This document shows, in pieces, positions 47,754-59,900 of a stretch of 64,000 bases of DNA (its first letter is position 1; every line of letters begins with the position of its first letter). The stretch is from Liolophura sinensis (lineage: Eukaryota > Mollusca > Polyplacophora > Chitonida > Chitonidae): NCBI RefSeq assembly GCF_032854445.1, contig NC_088301.1, positions 50,643,187 through 50,707,186 on the forward strand, written 5' to 3'. The notes under the pieces were generated by a model. It searched no databases and was not told the DNA's origin. It saw only the letters and a program-made list of their open reading frames with translations. The position numbers were made by a program, and so were the translations under genes.

Positions 47754-47927
47754 ATGGAGAAGACGGGAACTGGCACAATGGACGGGGAATCACAGCACAT
47801 TTTTAGCAAAAAGCTGACACTGGATTCACCAAAGTCCCCAACAGTTCTACCATGGGACCGATTCTCAAACTGGCTCCATTGTGTCTGTGTTGTGACGTTT
47901 GATTTGGAGCTAGGCCAAGCAATGGAG
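47754..47927 (+). CDS. DENND6A: DENND6A coding exon 1
   Basis: 58 codons: [14 protein letters not shown] at the start, then [20 protein letters not shown] and GQAME|GTACAT. The W-D-x-F-x-x-WLHC run opens the uDENN region. Phase 0 out. Confidence 0.92.
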
Positions 47928-50900
47928 GTACATATTTGCTAGCGAATGTCATCTTATGCGCCACACTGTAGACAATACTGATATTTTGATTACAACTACA
48001 AGTGGTCCCTGTGATGTGCACTAGTAATAATTTTTTTAGTCCTCGACTAGTCGTGACAAATATCTTAAAGGAGTTTTTAATGTATTTAAGCTTCGTTGGT
48101 GGACTGGCCATTTGGGATACAAGTAAAATAAATATCACCCTGACTCTTATTCAAATAAAATTTATCAATCAAGAGTATCTAAGCTGTCCAAGCCAATTCA
48201 TTTAGAGGAACTTTGTTAGTTTGTAAGTTAGTTGCATGTTTTCATTGTTGAAACATTGTGCATAGATATATCTGATAGCTGAGGTGCCAATGCAGCACAA
48301 CATCTATGTTTGAAAATAAAGCTGAGTCAGCATTTCAGGTTGAGACGAGACAGGCTGGGGGCTCTCGCGAACTAACACGGTTGAAAGGTGTAATTTTATG
48401 GCAGCTGCTGTCGGACTGACAGACCCGGCTATGAGAGATGTGTATTTAGTCCAGCAAGTAGCGTAAAATCTTGCCCTTTAGCTGCGTAAGCTTGTGAGAC
48501 CATCCACCCTGTCTTGACCAAATCTGTCTGAACTGGCCGGACTCCTGAAATGCCGACTTGGCTTATTGGACAGCATTGCATTTGCTGCTTTACATACATG
48601 GTGTTAACTTGCGCAGACATTAAGCACCAATGTGGAACTACTGTCTCAAGAACATGGAAGTTACTTCAGCACTCTGCTTTAGGTCATCACATTTGACAAG
48701 CAGAGATCTCTAAATTCATAAACTTAAACTATAAGTTAAACTAATAATGTATTTATGAATATCAAATAATGGCTTTTTATAATCACTGACCTAACCTGTG
48801 AATAAGATGAATCAGCATTTCAGGGGTCTCATGGGTTTGCATTGGTATGGACAAGACTCGCGCGAATAAACATGGCTTAAGAGTGTGGTTTTAGGGTAGC
48901 TCCTAACAGCGCCATTCGACCAACAGTCCGGGCCAAGCAACATTTAGATGCAGTCACCAAATCCAGGACCGGCTGTGTATCAGGTGGCAGCAGACTAGCA
49001 CTGGCTGCTTGTATTGTAGGCTCATACGGTTCGACTCGGCCTAAGTTTATCTTGAAAATCAGCATGTCGTCATGTTCCGAGGAAGACGAATTGCTTGAAA
49101 CATCCACGCTCAAATTACTATCGCTATATATCGATATTATGAAGGGCGATAAGCATGATATTTTTGAAAGAGGTTCAAGATTTCAGTATTTAGCACTTGA
49201 AATAAATGGTTGGAAAGGAGACAGGCAAAATGTAATTGTATCTTTGAGATCAACACAGTACCCTACTCCTAAAGTACTGTAAAATTTTTAAGTTTTCAAA
49301 TGCTTTTCAGTTGACCTTTAAAATCTCGCCTTTTAACTGTGTTAGTTTCGGAGAGCCTCCACCCTCGTCTATATCTGCGTGAACTTGAGGGACTCCTGAA
49401 ATGCTTTCTAGGCTTATACATAGGCCTATACATTTGTGTAGTCATACTAGCCTACTGATTCACTGTGCTCTTTTTGTTGCACACAGCAGGCCTAAATCAA
49501 TTAATTTGGAATTTAATTGTTCTTGCTGGTTCATCTGTGGCTTTAGCGGTTAACAGGCACCTGCAGTACAGTGAAAATTTGTGTATGAGTTTAGCTGTGT
49601 CTTAATTAATCCATAAACCAAACTGGTGTGCAGTCTTTGCAATATCCAATTTAGTGATATCAAAATAAATAAATACCTATAGAATGACCTGGTCTACTTT
49701 TTTTGATCTTCAGCAGTTTAAAAGCGCAGAAAACACTAACATGAAGGATATGTCAGGTGAAAGCCCATTAAAAACTGCATGAAAATAGTAGGATTTATTT
49801 TTTCTTAGAATTTTTTCAATCCAGAAAAATGCATTTGGAACTTTGGATTCTACAGCTACCTTATCTGACCACATTGGGACCAGTGGCATCACATTAGGTT
49901 TTGCCCACTAACTTAACACACATACACCACTTCACTTCGTAGTTTTAAATGTATATGCAGGTAGGTCTATGAATGTAATCGCAGAATGGACCTCAGTAAA
50001 TTCTTATGTTTTAAAACCATTTTACTTGGTTGGAAAAGTCTAAAAAAAATCAATCATTTGAATAGTGTTTAACGGTCTTTCACCTGTTATACACTTTATT
50101 TTAGGGTTTTCTTTGTCTTTAATACCAGGACAAAGAGTTATGCCCCTTTTGGCATTGAACTACTGATTCCATAGGCTAACCTGATTTTTTGTACAAGATG
50201 TCAATAAAACTTAACTACAACCATAAATATTATAATGCTGTGCTTAGAATTATTGCCATGTGACATACTATAACACATTTTTAGCTTGTTTTATGAAATA
50301 AGGACACGTCTTTTACTGCCACAATGACTTACAACTCCATAATATGTGAAGTCACTGCTCTGCAATCCTTGCGCATATGATAAACAATGATAGTTGTGAC
50401 AGTATAATAATTTTGGTCTTTTTTGTTGATTTTATGGCAAGATTTTAGCAGTATATAATTAGAGGATATTATCTGTGTATGACAGTGTCAGTTATACTGC
50501 TTTTTTTTGGGTTTAGAGGTCAATATTTGAATTTATTACTTGACTTGAACATTATGTAGTTTTTAAAACTGCTCAATTAGGCAAGCTACCAGTATTCTAT
50601 GTATGTCTCGTTTCTAATGTCTTTCAAATTTTCTTCGCATTTTACCTTGATGCCTTAGCATAACATGAATGAACCCTTTCAATGTTGTGTGAATCACCCC
50701 AAACTTTAAACCTTTGTTGTGTTTCATATCAACACAGTATATGTGTGTATGAAAAGTGGAGGATTTTTTTTATACAATAACTTTCCTACACCAGCGACGA
50801 AGTCAGAAACTGGTTATGTAATATTATGCAATACGTACATTTAGTAATATGTGTATTTCAGTTTACAGAAATTGCTTTGATAACAAGCCGATGTTTATTT

Positions 50901-53900
50901 TGGAGAATAATTAATAAATGTATAATGAAACGCCTCATTTTATTTATCTTTCAGCTGGTGTATCCTGGACATGTAAAATTAACTGAGAAAGAGGTATGTT
51001 TATATTTCTATAATACATGTATGCATGTATAAACAGTTAAATTATTACACTTGTACAAGTAGTACAACAATGTCTTTATTTTTGTAAGGATGCTTCATCA
51101 GTTTAAGCATCAGTTTTTAATTTTGTTCCACAAAAGGACCTAGTTGTAACTCTGCTGTAACTCTGCTCTCTAAGATGGTTATGGGCCATTTTCATACTGC
51201 TTTTTATTGGCCTGTTGGTGAGAATCATAGAGGCATGAAAGAATGTGAAGAATTTGCCGGAAGTAATTTCACCCAAGTTCGACGTGTCAGTGCACTTAAC
51301 AAAATAGGCCGTTTTTTGTGGTCAAATATTAGCTTCCTTTCATGAGTTTTTTTTTATGGTTTTGTTGGGATTTATATATTATGATTCGGAAAGACGGGTC
51401 GGAAGTTAGGGGTCACGTGACCTCCCTGCGTGTCGAAAACAAAATGGCCAAGCAATGTTAAAGCATTGGGGAAAAGGTCACTCTTTGCCACTTTGGTCAC
51501 TACAAAATAGCATCACGAAAGCTCTGCAGAAATACTGAAAGCTGAAAATCCAATGGATACAAGACACGCTGATACGCTGTTTGACAGCGATTCAAAAATA
51601 GGCATTTTCCTATGCAATAATGTTGGGAGGACTGTTTTCTTCACCCATGCCGTTTGTCACTAAGGAGATCACATGGTTTCTAGCTTTCGATCCATCTTAC
51701 AGAATTATGCATTGAATAAAAATTTTTATTATGTTTAGAGTGGTGCTTTCATTTGTTATTTGTTTAGTTTCGTGTCACGAAAGGTTATCGTAAGCACTTA
51801 TGCTATTTTGATGATCGCGACGGTAAATGTCACATAACAGTGGGCGCCTTAATTACCTGTGGTTGTGTATATAGCGAAAAGATTTATACAATGTAAAGGG
51901 AGCCTACGTTCATGTACTTAAATGGTGAACATAAAGAATGTGGAAGTTTATAGACGGTTGGTATGCCATTTGACCTTGACCTCACTGCTACAGATGAGGG
52001 GCATGCAGGCGTAAATGCGCTTAAAAATTAGATGATACGCTTTTAAATTTAAAACAGAGCGCCCTCAATACGCATGTTGATTTGTGTATACGCCTAAATT
52101 CCTGAAAGATATAGCGTATATGAGAGATTTAGATCAAACAGTCCTGCCCAAGTCGAAAGTGGATCTCTGCAGTAGTTTATGTGCGTGACACTCTCCATGA
52201 CGCGTTAGTTTTCAGAAACTGAAGGTTACAGCGCAGTTTCATGTACTACTACTCGCAGTCGTGGAGAAGGACTACTGTGATATTTGTGACTTTCTCTAGT
52301 GTTTGCAATTAAAAAGATGTAGCAAAGTCCAAAAAAAAAAAAAGGTCATTTGAGTTACTGTACAGCAAGTTCTGCTACTGTACTACATTAAGTCATCCTA
52401 ATATCGTTCCCAATGTATAGTTTTAATTCTGCACCGATCGTCAGTTATTTGTGCTATGTTAATGTGTCATCGATGGTCCAGTTTCCAATGTGTATAGTAT
52501 ATTGGTGATTTCTGAGGAGAGAAGCTAATGCAATGAAAACGAGAACAGCTAGTGTTCAGAAACATTTTTACTGTATACTGCCAATAAATAAAGCACAAAT
52601 AATAAATTTTTGTTTTCTTATGTAGGCCTACATTTGAATTTATCATAACACGCGTATCGTATTTTTACCCCAAAACGGCAGTTGTTTGTGTATACAGAAA
52701 TGTTTCAACATGTAAAAAAAAAAAAAAATTACCAGTCACATAAGGCAAGTTACCACAGAACGAAATAATACTGCAAGTCCTAAATTGTGGAATGAGCTGT
52801 TAATTATGTTTTCTACGTGTGATCAAAATTTGGATATTGTCCTGAATGTATCGAAGAACAAAAAGGGTAACAGATTTTACTTGTATTTTATGTGTCCTTG
52901 CCATATTTGTACTGTTGAGATACCACTACAGTGTGAGGACCAAAACATGTATTACGATTATGTTGCCTTGATCTGTTGCCACATGCAGCAGTGGTACAAA
53001 TGATAAAGATTTTTGTGCTCACACTAACCAAACAAATAGAAATTTTAACGTCTTAGTTGCAGAAAATATTTTGGAAAAATGTCTACATTCTTACAGTATA
53101 TCATAATATGACGTTCTGGTGCAGTGCATTCTCTTTTAAAGTGATGTCATAATGAGGTGTTGCCGGGTCCTCCATTATAGACAGAATAACTGACATGCCC
53201 TTTGTTGGTGGACCAGTGAATTGTACTAGAAGACAATTGGTCATTTTCGTACTTGTGCAAAAAATAAGAAATGGAAGTGGAGAAATAGACCCATTTCACA
53301 GCTCTTGGGCACAGGTTCGTTGGATAAAACATGACACTGAATGCATTTGAACAATTCTACATGTATATATGTAATTATATGTGTGTGTTTCTTCACGTTA
53401 CAGAAAATGAACATATGCTATTTATCATTCCCGGACTCTAATTCAGGTAAGAAATATTTTCCTCTGTTGTGTGTTTGCTCACATTGAGTATGATGATTTC
53501 TTCTCCTGTCACATGTGTCATAACATGTGTCCAGAGTAACACACTTGGTAAATTATACAGAGTTACACGTATTTTAATGTACTGATATATATTATTTTCT
53601 CTACTTACTATATGTAAGATAAAATACCGTCAGAATGTATGTAATATGTGATATATGGATGTATTTCTAGTGTTATGGTTTGTGATTGATCCCGGAACGA
53701 CATATTTTGTAACACTCATTTGATGTGATTTGTTTTGGGACATCTTTTGAATAACAAAAAAAAAAAATAAATAAATAAATAACTGATGTGCAGAATAAGT
53801 CTGAAATTGCAGCATTGCTGTGACATTGTTAAATTTGTTGTGTGTTTGATCTATTGTACATTCCTGTAAAGTGGTTTATTTTGTGGATCATATTGTCTTC

Positions 53901-56900
53901 TTGGGGCATTTCAACATTATCATAGTAATGTTTATTAAAAGTTGGCCATAGGCTATGTGCCACGCCCGTTCACATTGGCATTTTGTATGTTCATGTTTCA
54001 CACTTGTGTTTGTGAGTGTGATTTAATCAGTAAAATGAATTATTTATTGAAATAGCTTTCTTTAACTTCATAATATAACTGTGACCTTTAAGAACTATAG
54101 ATCTGAAGATTTTTTTGTCAGCCCTATCTTTGTTTAAATGTACAGAGGAAATTGAAGGTAGGTAAATCATACTTGGCTTTGGAGGACTACACCTGCAAGT
54201 GTGTAAGGATTTATTGATAAAGATATTTTTTTTTTTCTTTATTGTATGATACGAAAAGGTACATTTATGGGGTTGCATGTACATGTACAGTTTATGGCTC
54301 TCAGCTGTCGTATAAGTGACTATACACCCACCTACTGTAAGCATGCAAACTTCTTAACAAGATAATGGAGGGACTCGATGTACTGTTGTTACCTGATGTA
54401 TTCACATGTATAGTCTAAATGCACCTTAGTCAGTCCACTGACAAGTTAATTAATAAGATTTTCCTTCGTTTACCCATTACGAAGTCAAATTTAAGGCTTT
54501 TCACTGAAGAGAGCGTGATGATTCCTTTCCCTAATGGCACATGATGATGATGTGTCTGTAACAGTCTGTTCGATCATTGTGGTGTTTCTAAATATTTGAT
54601 CATTTTGATGCTTGCCCCCATTGTGCCGTGATGATACCTGTGCCTGTTAGGCTGTGATGATGCCTGTCCCCATTGTGTCATGATGATTTCTGGCCCCATT
54701 GTATCATGATGATGCCTGTTCCCAGTGGATCATGATGATGCCTGTCACCATCATGACGCCTGTTCCCATTGTGTCATGATGATACCTGTCTCCATTGGAT
54801 CATGATGATGTCTGTACCCATTTTAGTGATGATGATGCCTGTTCCCATTGTGTCATGATGTTGCCTGTCCCCATTGTGTCATGATGATACCTGTCTCCAT
54901 TGGATCATGATGACGCTTGTTTCCATTCGGTCATGATGATGTCTGTACCCATTTTAGTGATGATGATGCCTGTTCAAATTGTGTCATGATGCTGCCTGTC
55001 CCCATTGTGTCATGATGATACCTGTCTCCATTGGATCATGATGATGCCTGTTTCCATTGTGTCATGGCATTGCCTGCTCCCATTGTGTTATGATAATACC
55101 TGTCACCATTTGATCATGATGGTGCCTGTCCCCATTTGAGTGATGATGATGCCTGTCCCCATTGTGTTATGATAATACCTGTCCCCATTGTGTCATGATG
55201 ATACTCGACTTAAATTTGGTCGTGATGATACTTGTACCCGGATTGGGTCATGATGATGCCTGTCACCATTGCTTGTCACCATAGGGTCATGAAGATACTT
55301 CTCCCCACTTTGTTAACATGATAATTGTTCCCTTCAGACCATGATTATGCCTGCCTGTCCCTATTGTGTCATGATGATGCCTGTTCCTGTTGTGTCATGA
55401 TGAGGCCTGTCCATAGTGTCCTGATATGGCCTGTCCCTGTTGTTTCATGATGGTGCCTGTTCTCATTGCATCATGAAGATGCCTGTCCGTAGTGTGTCAT
55501 GATGATGCCTGTCCAAAGTGTGTCATGATGATGCCTGACCATAGTGTGTCATGATGATGCCTGGCCATAGTTTGTCATGATGATGCCTGACCATAGTTTG
55601 TCATGATGATGCCTGACCATAGTGTGTAATGATGCCTGACCATAGTGTGTCATGATGATGCCTGACCATAGTTTGTCATGATGATGCCTGACCATAGTTT
55701 GTCCTGATGATGCCTGTCCCTGTTGTTCCATGATGGTGCCTGTTCCCATCGTCATGACAGTCTTTGTGTCATGATGCACCTTAGTCAGTCATGATGACAC
55801 TTGTCCCCGAATTGGGTCTTCGTGATGCCTGGTCCTATTGTGTCATAATGATGCCTGTTCCCATTGTGTCACAAGGATGTGTGTTCCCATTGCATCGTGA
55901 AGATGCCTCTTAGTGTGTCATGATGATGCCTGTCCCATGATGCCTGTTGTTACATTATGGTGTGTGTCCCCATTGGGCCATGGCAATGCGTGTCTCCATT
56001 GGGTCATGGTAATGCCTGTCCCCTTTGGGTCATGGTGACGCTTGTCTCTATTGGGTCATGGTAATACCTGACCCTTTGGGTCATGGTGATGCTTGTCTCT
56101 ATTGGGTCATGGTAATGTCTGTTCCCATTGGGTCATGGTGATGCTTGTCTCTTTTGGATCACGATAATGCCTGTCCCCATTGGGTCATGGTGATGTTTGT
56201 CTCTATTGGGTCATGGTGATGCTTGTCTCTATTGGTTCATGGTAATGTGTGTCCCCATTTGGTCATGGTGATGCCTATCTCTGTTGGGTTATGGTGATGT
56301 TTGTCTCCATTGGGTCATGGTAATGCTTGTCCCCATTGGGTCATGATGACGCTTGTCTCCATTGGGCCATAGTAATGCCTGTCCCCATTGGGTCATTATG
56401 ATGCTTGTACACACTGTGGCATGATGACACTTGTCTCCATTGGGTCATGGTGATGCTTGTGTCCATTGGGTCATGGCAATGCCTGTCCCCATTGGGTCAT
56501 GATGATACTTGTCCACACTGTGGCATGATGACGCTTGTCTCCATTGGGTCTTGGTGATGCCTGTCCCAATTGAGTCATGGTGATGCCTGTCCCCATTGGG
56601 TCATCTTGATGAACATTGGGTCATGATTATCTCTTTCCCCACTTTGTCATGATGATGTCTGTCCACATTGGGTCATGATTATCCCTGTCCCCACTTTGTC
56701 ATGATGATGTCTGTGCACATTGGGTCATGATTATCCCTGTCCCCCACTTTGTCATGATGATGTCTGTCCACATTGGGTCATGATTATCCCTGTCCCCACT
56801 TTGTCATGATGATGTCTGTCCACATTGGGTCATGATTATTTCTATCCCCACCTTGTCATGATGATGTCTGTCTACATTGGGTCATGATTATCCTGTCCCC

Positions 56901-59900
56901 ACTTTGCCATGATGATGTCTGTCCACATTGCATGATAATGATACTATGATGTTATGTATTATAATACATCTGCCTATTGGATCATGATGATGCATGCATT
57001 GCCCTCCTTATGAAACCCTTTGATGTTGTGCAGAGTTCCATTTATGTGAATTGTTTCAAATAAAACTGTTAAAGCTTATGTATGTGAAATTTTGTACATG
57101 AACATTGTTAACTTATTTCCACACAGGATGTATGGGTGACACACAGTTCCATTTTCGAATACGACAGTGTCCTGGAAGAAAGCAAACTATATCAGCACAT
57201 GCCCAGTACAATAGGGACTGTCCAGTATCATTACAGGTGAGAAGAATATAATCATATCTTTTTCATATTAATTTAAAAGGACACTACTAATAATAGAAAA
57301 TATATGCATAAAAATAATGACAGCCTACTGCTTTCTATAATTTTGGTACTTGTTAGCAGCATTCAGTGCTTTGCATGAACATTAGTTATAGTATAATTGT
57401 GGAGATTGGTGTAAAATTAATTCATTTAAAGTGCAAATCCGTGAAACCACTTGAAGTTGGGCATGTGTTTTCCAGTGATTTAATATGAAATTACCTATTT
57501 TAGATTGGTAATTTAGAAAGTGGTTTAGTTATCCACTTACAAAGGTTTAAATGTGATGCCCTCCTTTTATGTTTCAGTGTGACAATGCATCATATTATGG
57601 ATATGTGTTCTTTAGACAAACCAAAGACAAATCAATCAGAAGAGGATATTTTCAAAAGGTACCACCATTGCTATGTCACGGCCAGATACGATCAAATGTG
57701 TATTGTACAAGACTATACTATTTTATTAAGCTGTACTACATGACAGTGATTCATAATGGAAAGAAGGTTGTGGGTTTCCCTGGGCTCTGCACGGTTTCCT
57801 CCCACAATAATGTTGGTCACTGTTGTATAAGTGAAATATTCTTGAGTACAGCATAAAAACACCAATCAGATAAATAAATAATGCAAAGAAACCCCATAAT
57901 ACATGGGCTTTTGGAATACATGGGAACTTGAAATAAGCATTTTTTTTAGTTGAAACGTTGCAAGATCTGTAAGTTTGCATTAGTAGGGTGCTAATTTTCA
58001 GTTGGAAAATTAAGCTTTAACCTAGTGTAGTGTAGAAGTAGAATATGTTGCCATTGTATTGATCGTGGAAGCAGCTGCAGCTTAAATGCAAATGTGACTT
58101 ATAAGTGGACGATCATTGTTTCTTCCTCTCTCTCAGATGTGTTAGTCTGACAAAACTTAGAATGCATTATCTTTGTAGGATGTAGGATACATATATTACT
58201 TATCTTTTGTCCCGTGTAATCTCCCTTGTCATGTTGCTTTGCATATGAGCTTATACCAGTGTTTGTGTTTTTATTTCAGTCTGTTGTGCTAATCTCAAAA
58301 CTTCCCTTTGTGGCCTTATTCCTCCAAACTAGTCAGTATTATTGCCCCAGAGTACTTTGCAAATGGAGAGCCAAGCTTAGAAGCAGGTGAGAAATCTCAG
58401 ATATTTTTTGGCATGTATACTTTTATGAGAGTAACCAAATGTAGAATTTCTTAAATCTATTTTGATGAAATGAATTCAAATAACAAGTGGCATTCTTCAA
58501 TAATCTGGATGATTCAACCAGTGTGAGAAGTGTGAAACTTCACAGAAATTCACATTTGTTGAAGTCTAAAGAGCAGTGGAAAGCTGCACTGTGAGAAGTA
58601 TATAAGTGTGGCCGAAAGTTGCAGTTGTTGAAAATGTGTGGAAAAAGAAAGACTTCAAAGCTTTTAAATCATCTTTAGTATCATGGCATATCTAGTATGC
58701 AAAGAGAAAATAATATTTGTGAAATGATTTTGTAGCATGTCATGACATCGATCAGTGGCAGAGCCCCTACACCTGGTGATACAATCAATTTACCAATATT
58801 TGGCAGAGTTTTGCAGGTACGTGACATATACAACTACAAAGAGTATCAGTCTACAAGAAGCTCTGTAGAGCTATGAAACAAGATTTCTCACTTTCTCCAT
58901 GACCCATGAAATAATAACTTTAATTTTTAACAAGTTGTTTTTACCAGAAGGATCGATATACATTACAGGTATAGTATCTGTAAAAGTTACAAAGTACATG
59001 TATAACATTTGTATATTTTATAGCTGTAGAAATTTAAAAGTAATTTGTTCCAGGGACACATGTGGAAAGTATAAAGTTAATTTAAATTGATAATTTAATT
59101 TAGAATGAAAAAAAAAAATGTATAGAAATCTTAAAAAGTACACTGGGGACCTTTTTCATTTTGCCTTGAATTGGGCCACTTCATGTTCATTACTTACTGA
59201 ACTACTACTGATATTGTGTGATCTTTGGGTAGATCATTTCCTTCTTAAATATCTTCAATGTCACATGCTCACGTGTAATGATGTAGATTTTCTGTCTCTA
59301 TTTCTTTAAATTTAGATCTAACTAACATAGCTGTGTACGTCCTTGACATCTTTTTTTGGATTGTCATCCTCAATCACAAAGTTATCATATATTGACATTT
59401 TGTAACTTTGTGAGAACTGTTGCCACTGTTTTGTTGTGTGATTTTGTAACACTCATTCTTTGTTAATATAGCTTTATGTACAATGTCATTTGTTGGATGT
59501 TCATGGTTTTCAGTGATTTTTCTGTCAACAGAAACTTATTGCATGTTTAAATACGTACTGATTTTATGGGTCCAACTTTTCTGTGATTGTACATATTCTG
59601 TCTGTTTGGTGATCACATCTGTGTGTGCATTGGTGTGGATTTCATGGTTTTATATAGACTTGTTAGCATGCCTATTTTTCTGGATGTTCTATACACCTCG
59701 CTTTATCTCGTGGCATTCTCTGTGGGCCTTACGTCTTCTCTGTGACTGCTGCAAGCAAAGACAACAGTGGTTGTCTACTTGATGTGCTACACAATCTGTC
59801 AATAGTTGTAACTTGTTCTAAGGCGTACTAATACACCTGTATTATAGAATCCCTGGGCTCTGGTTGTGAAAACATTTAACTTAGCTGTATAATGTATTCA

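Noticed and set aside
55549-55779. Repetitive peptide (QASSGIIMT-like) on minus
   Set aside because: Encoded by the 26-bp minisatellite; a repeat length that keeps frame over a few units explains it.
55980-56520. Coding repeat protein within DENND6A
   Set aside because: The flanking exons 3 and 4 join directly in phase without it, and the unit length does not keep one frame open.
54611-56995. CRISPR-like array
   Set aside because: Units are contiguous and variable without unique spacers, in a eukaryotic intron; it is a minisatellite.
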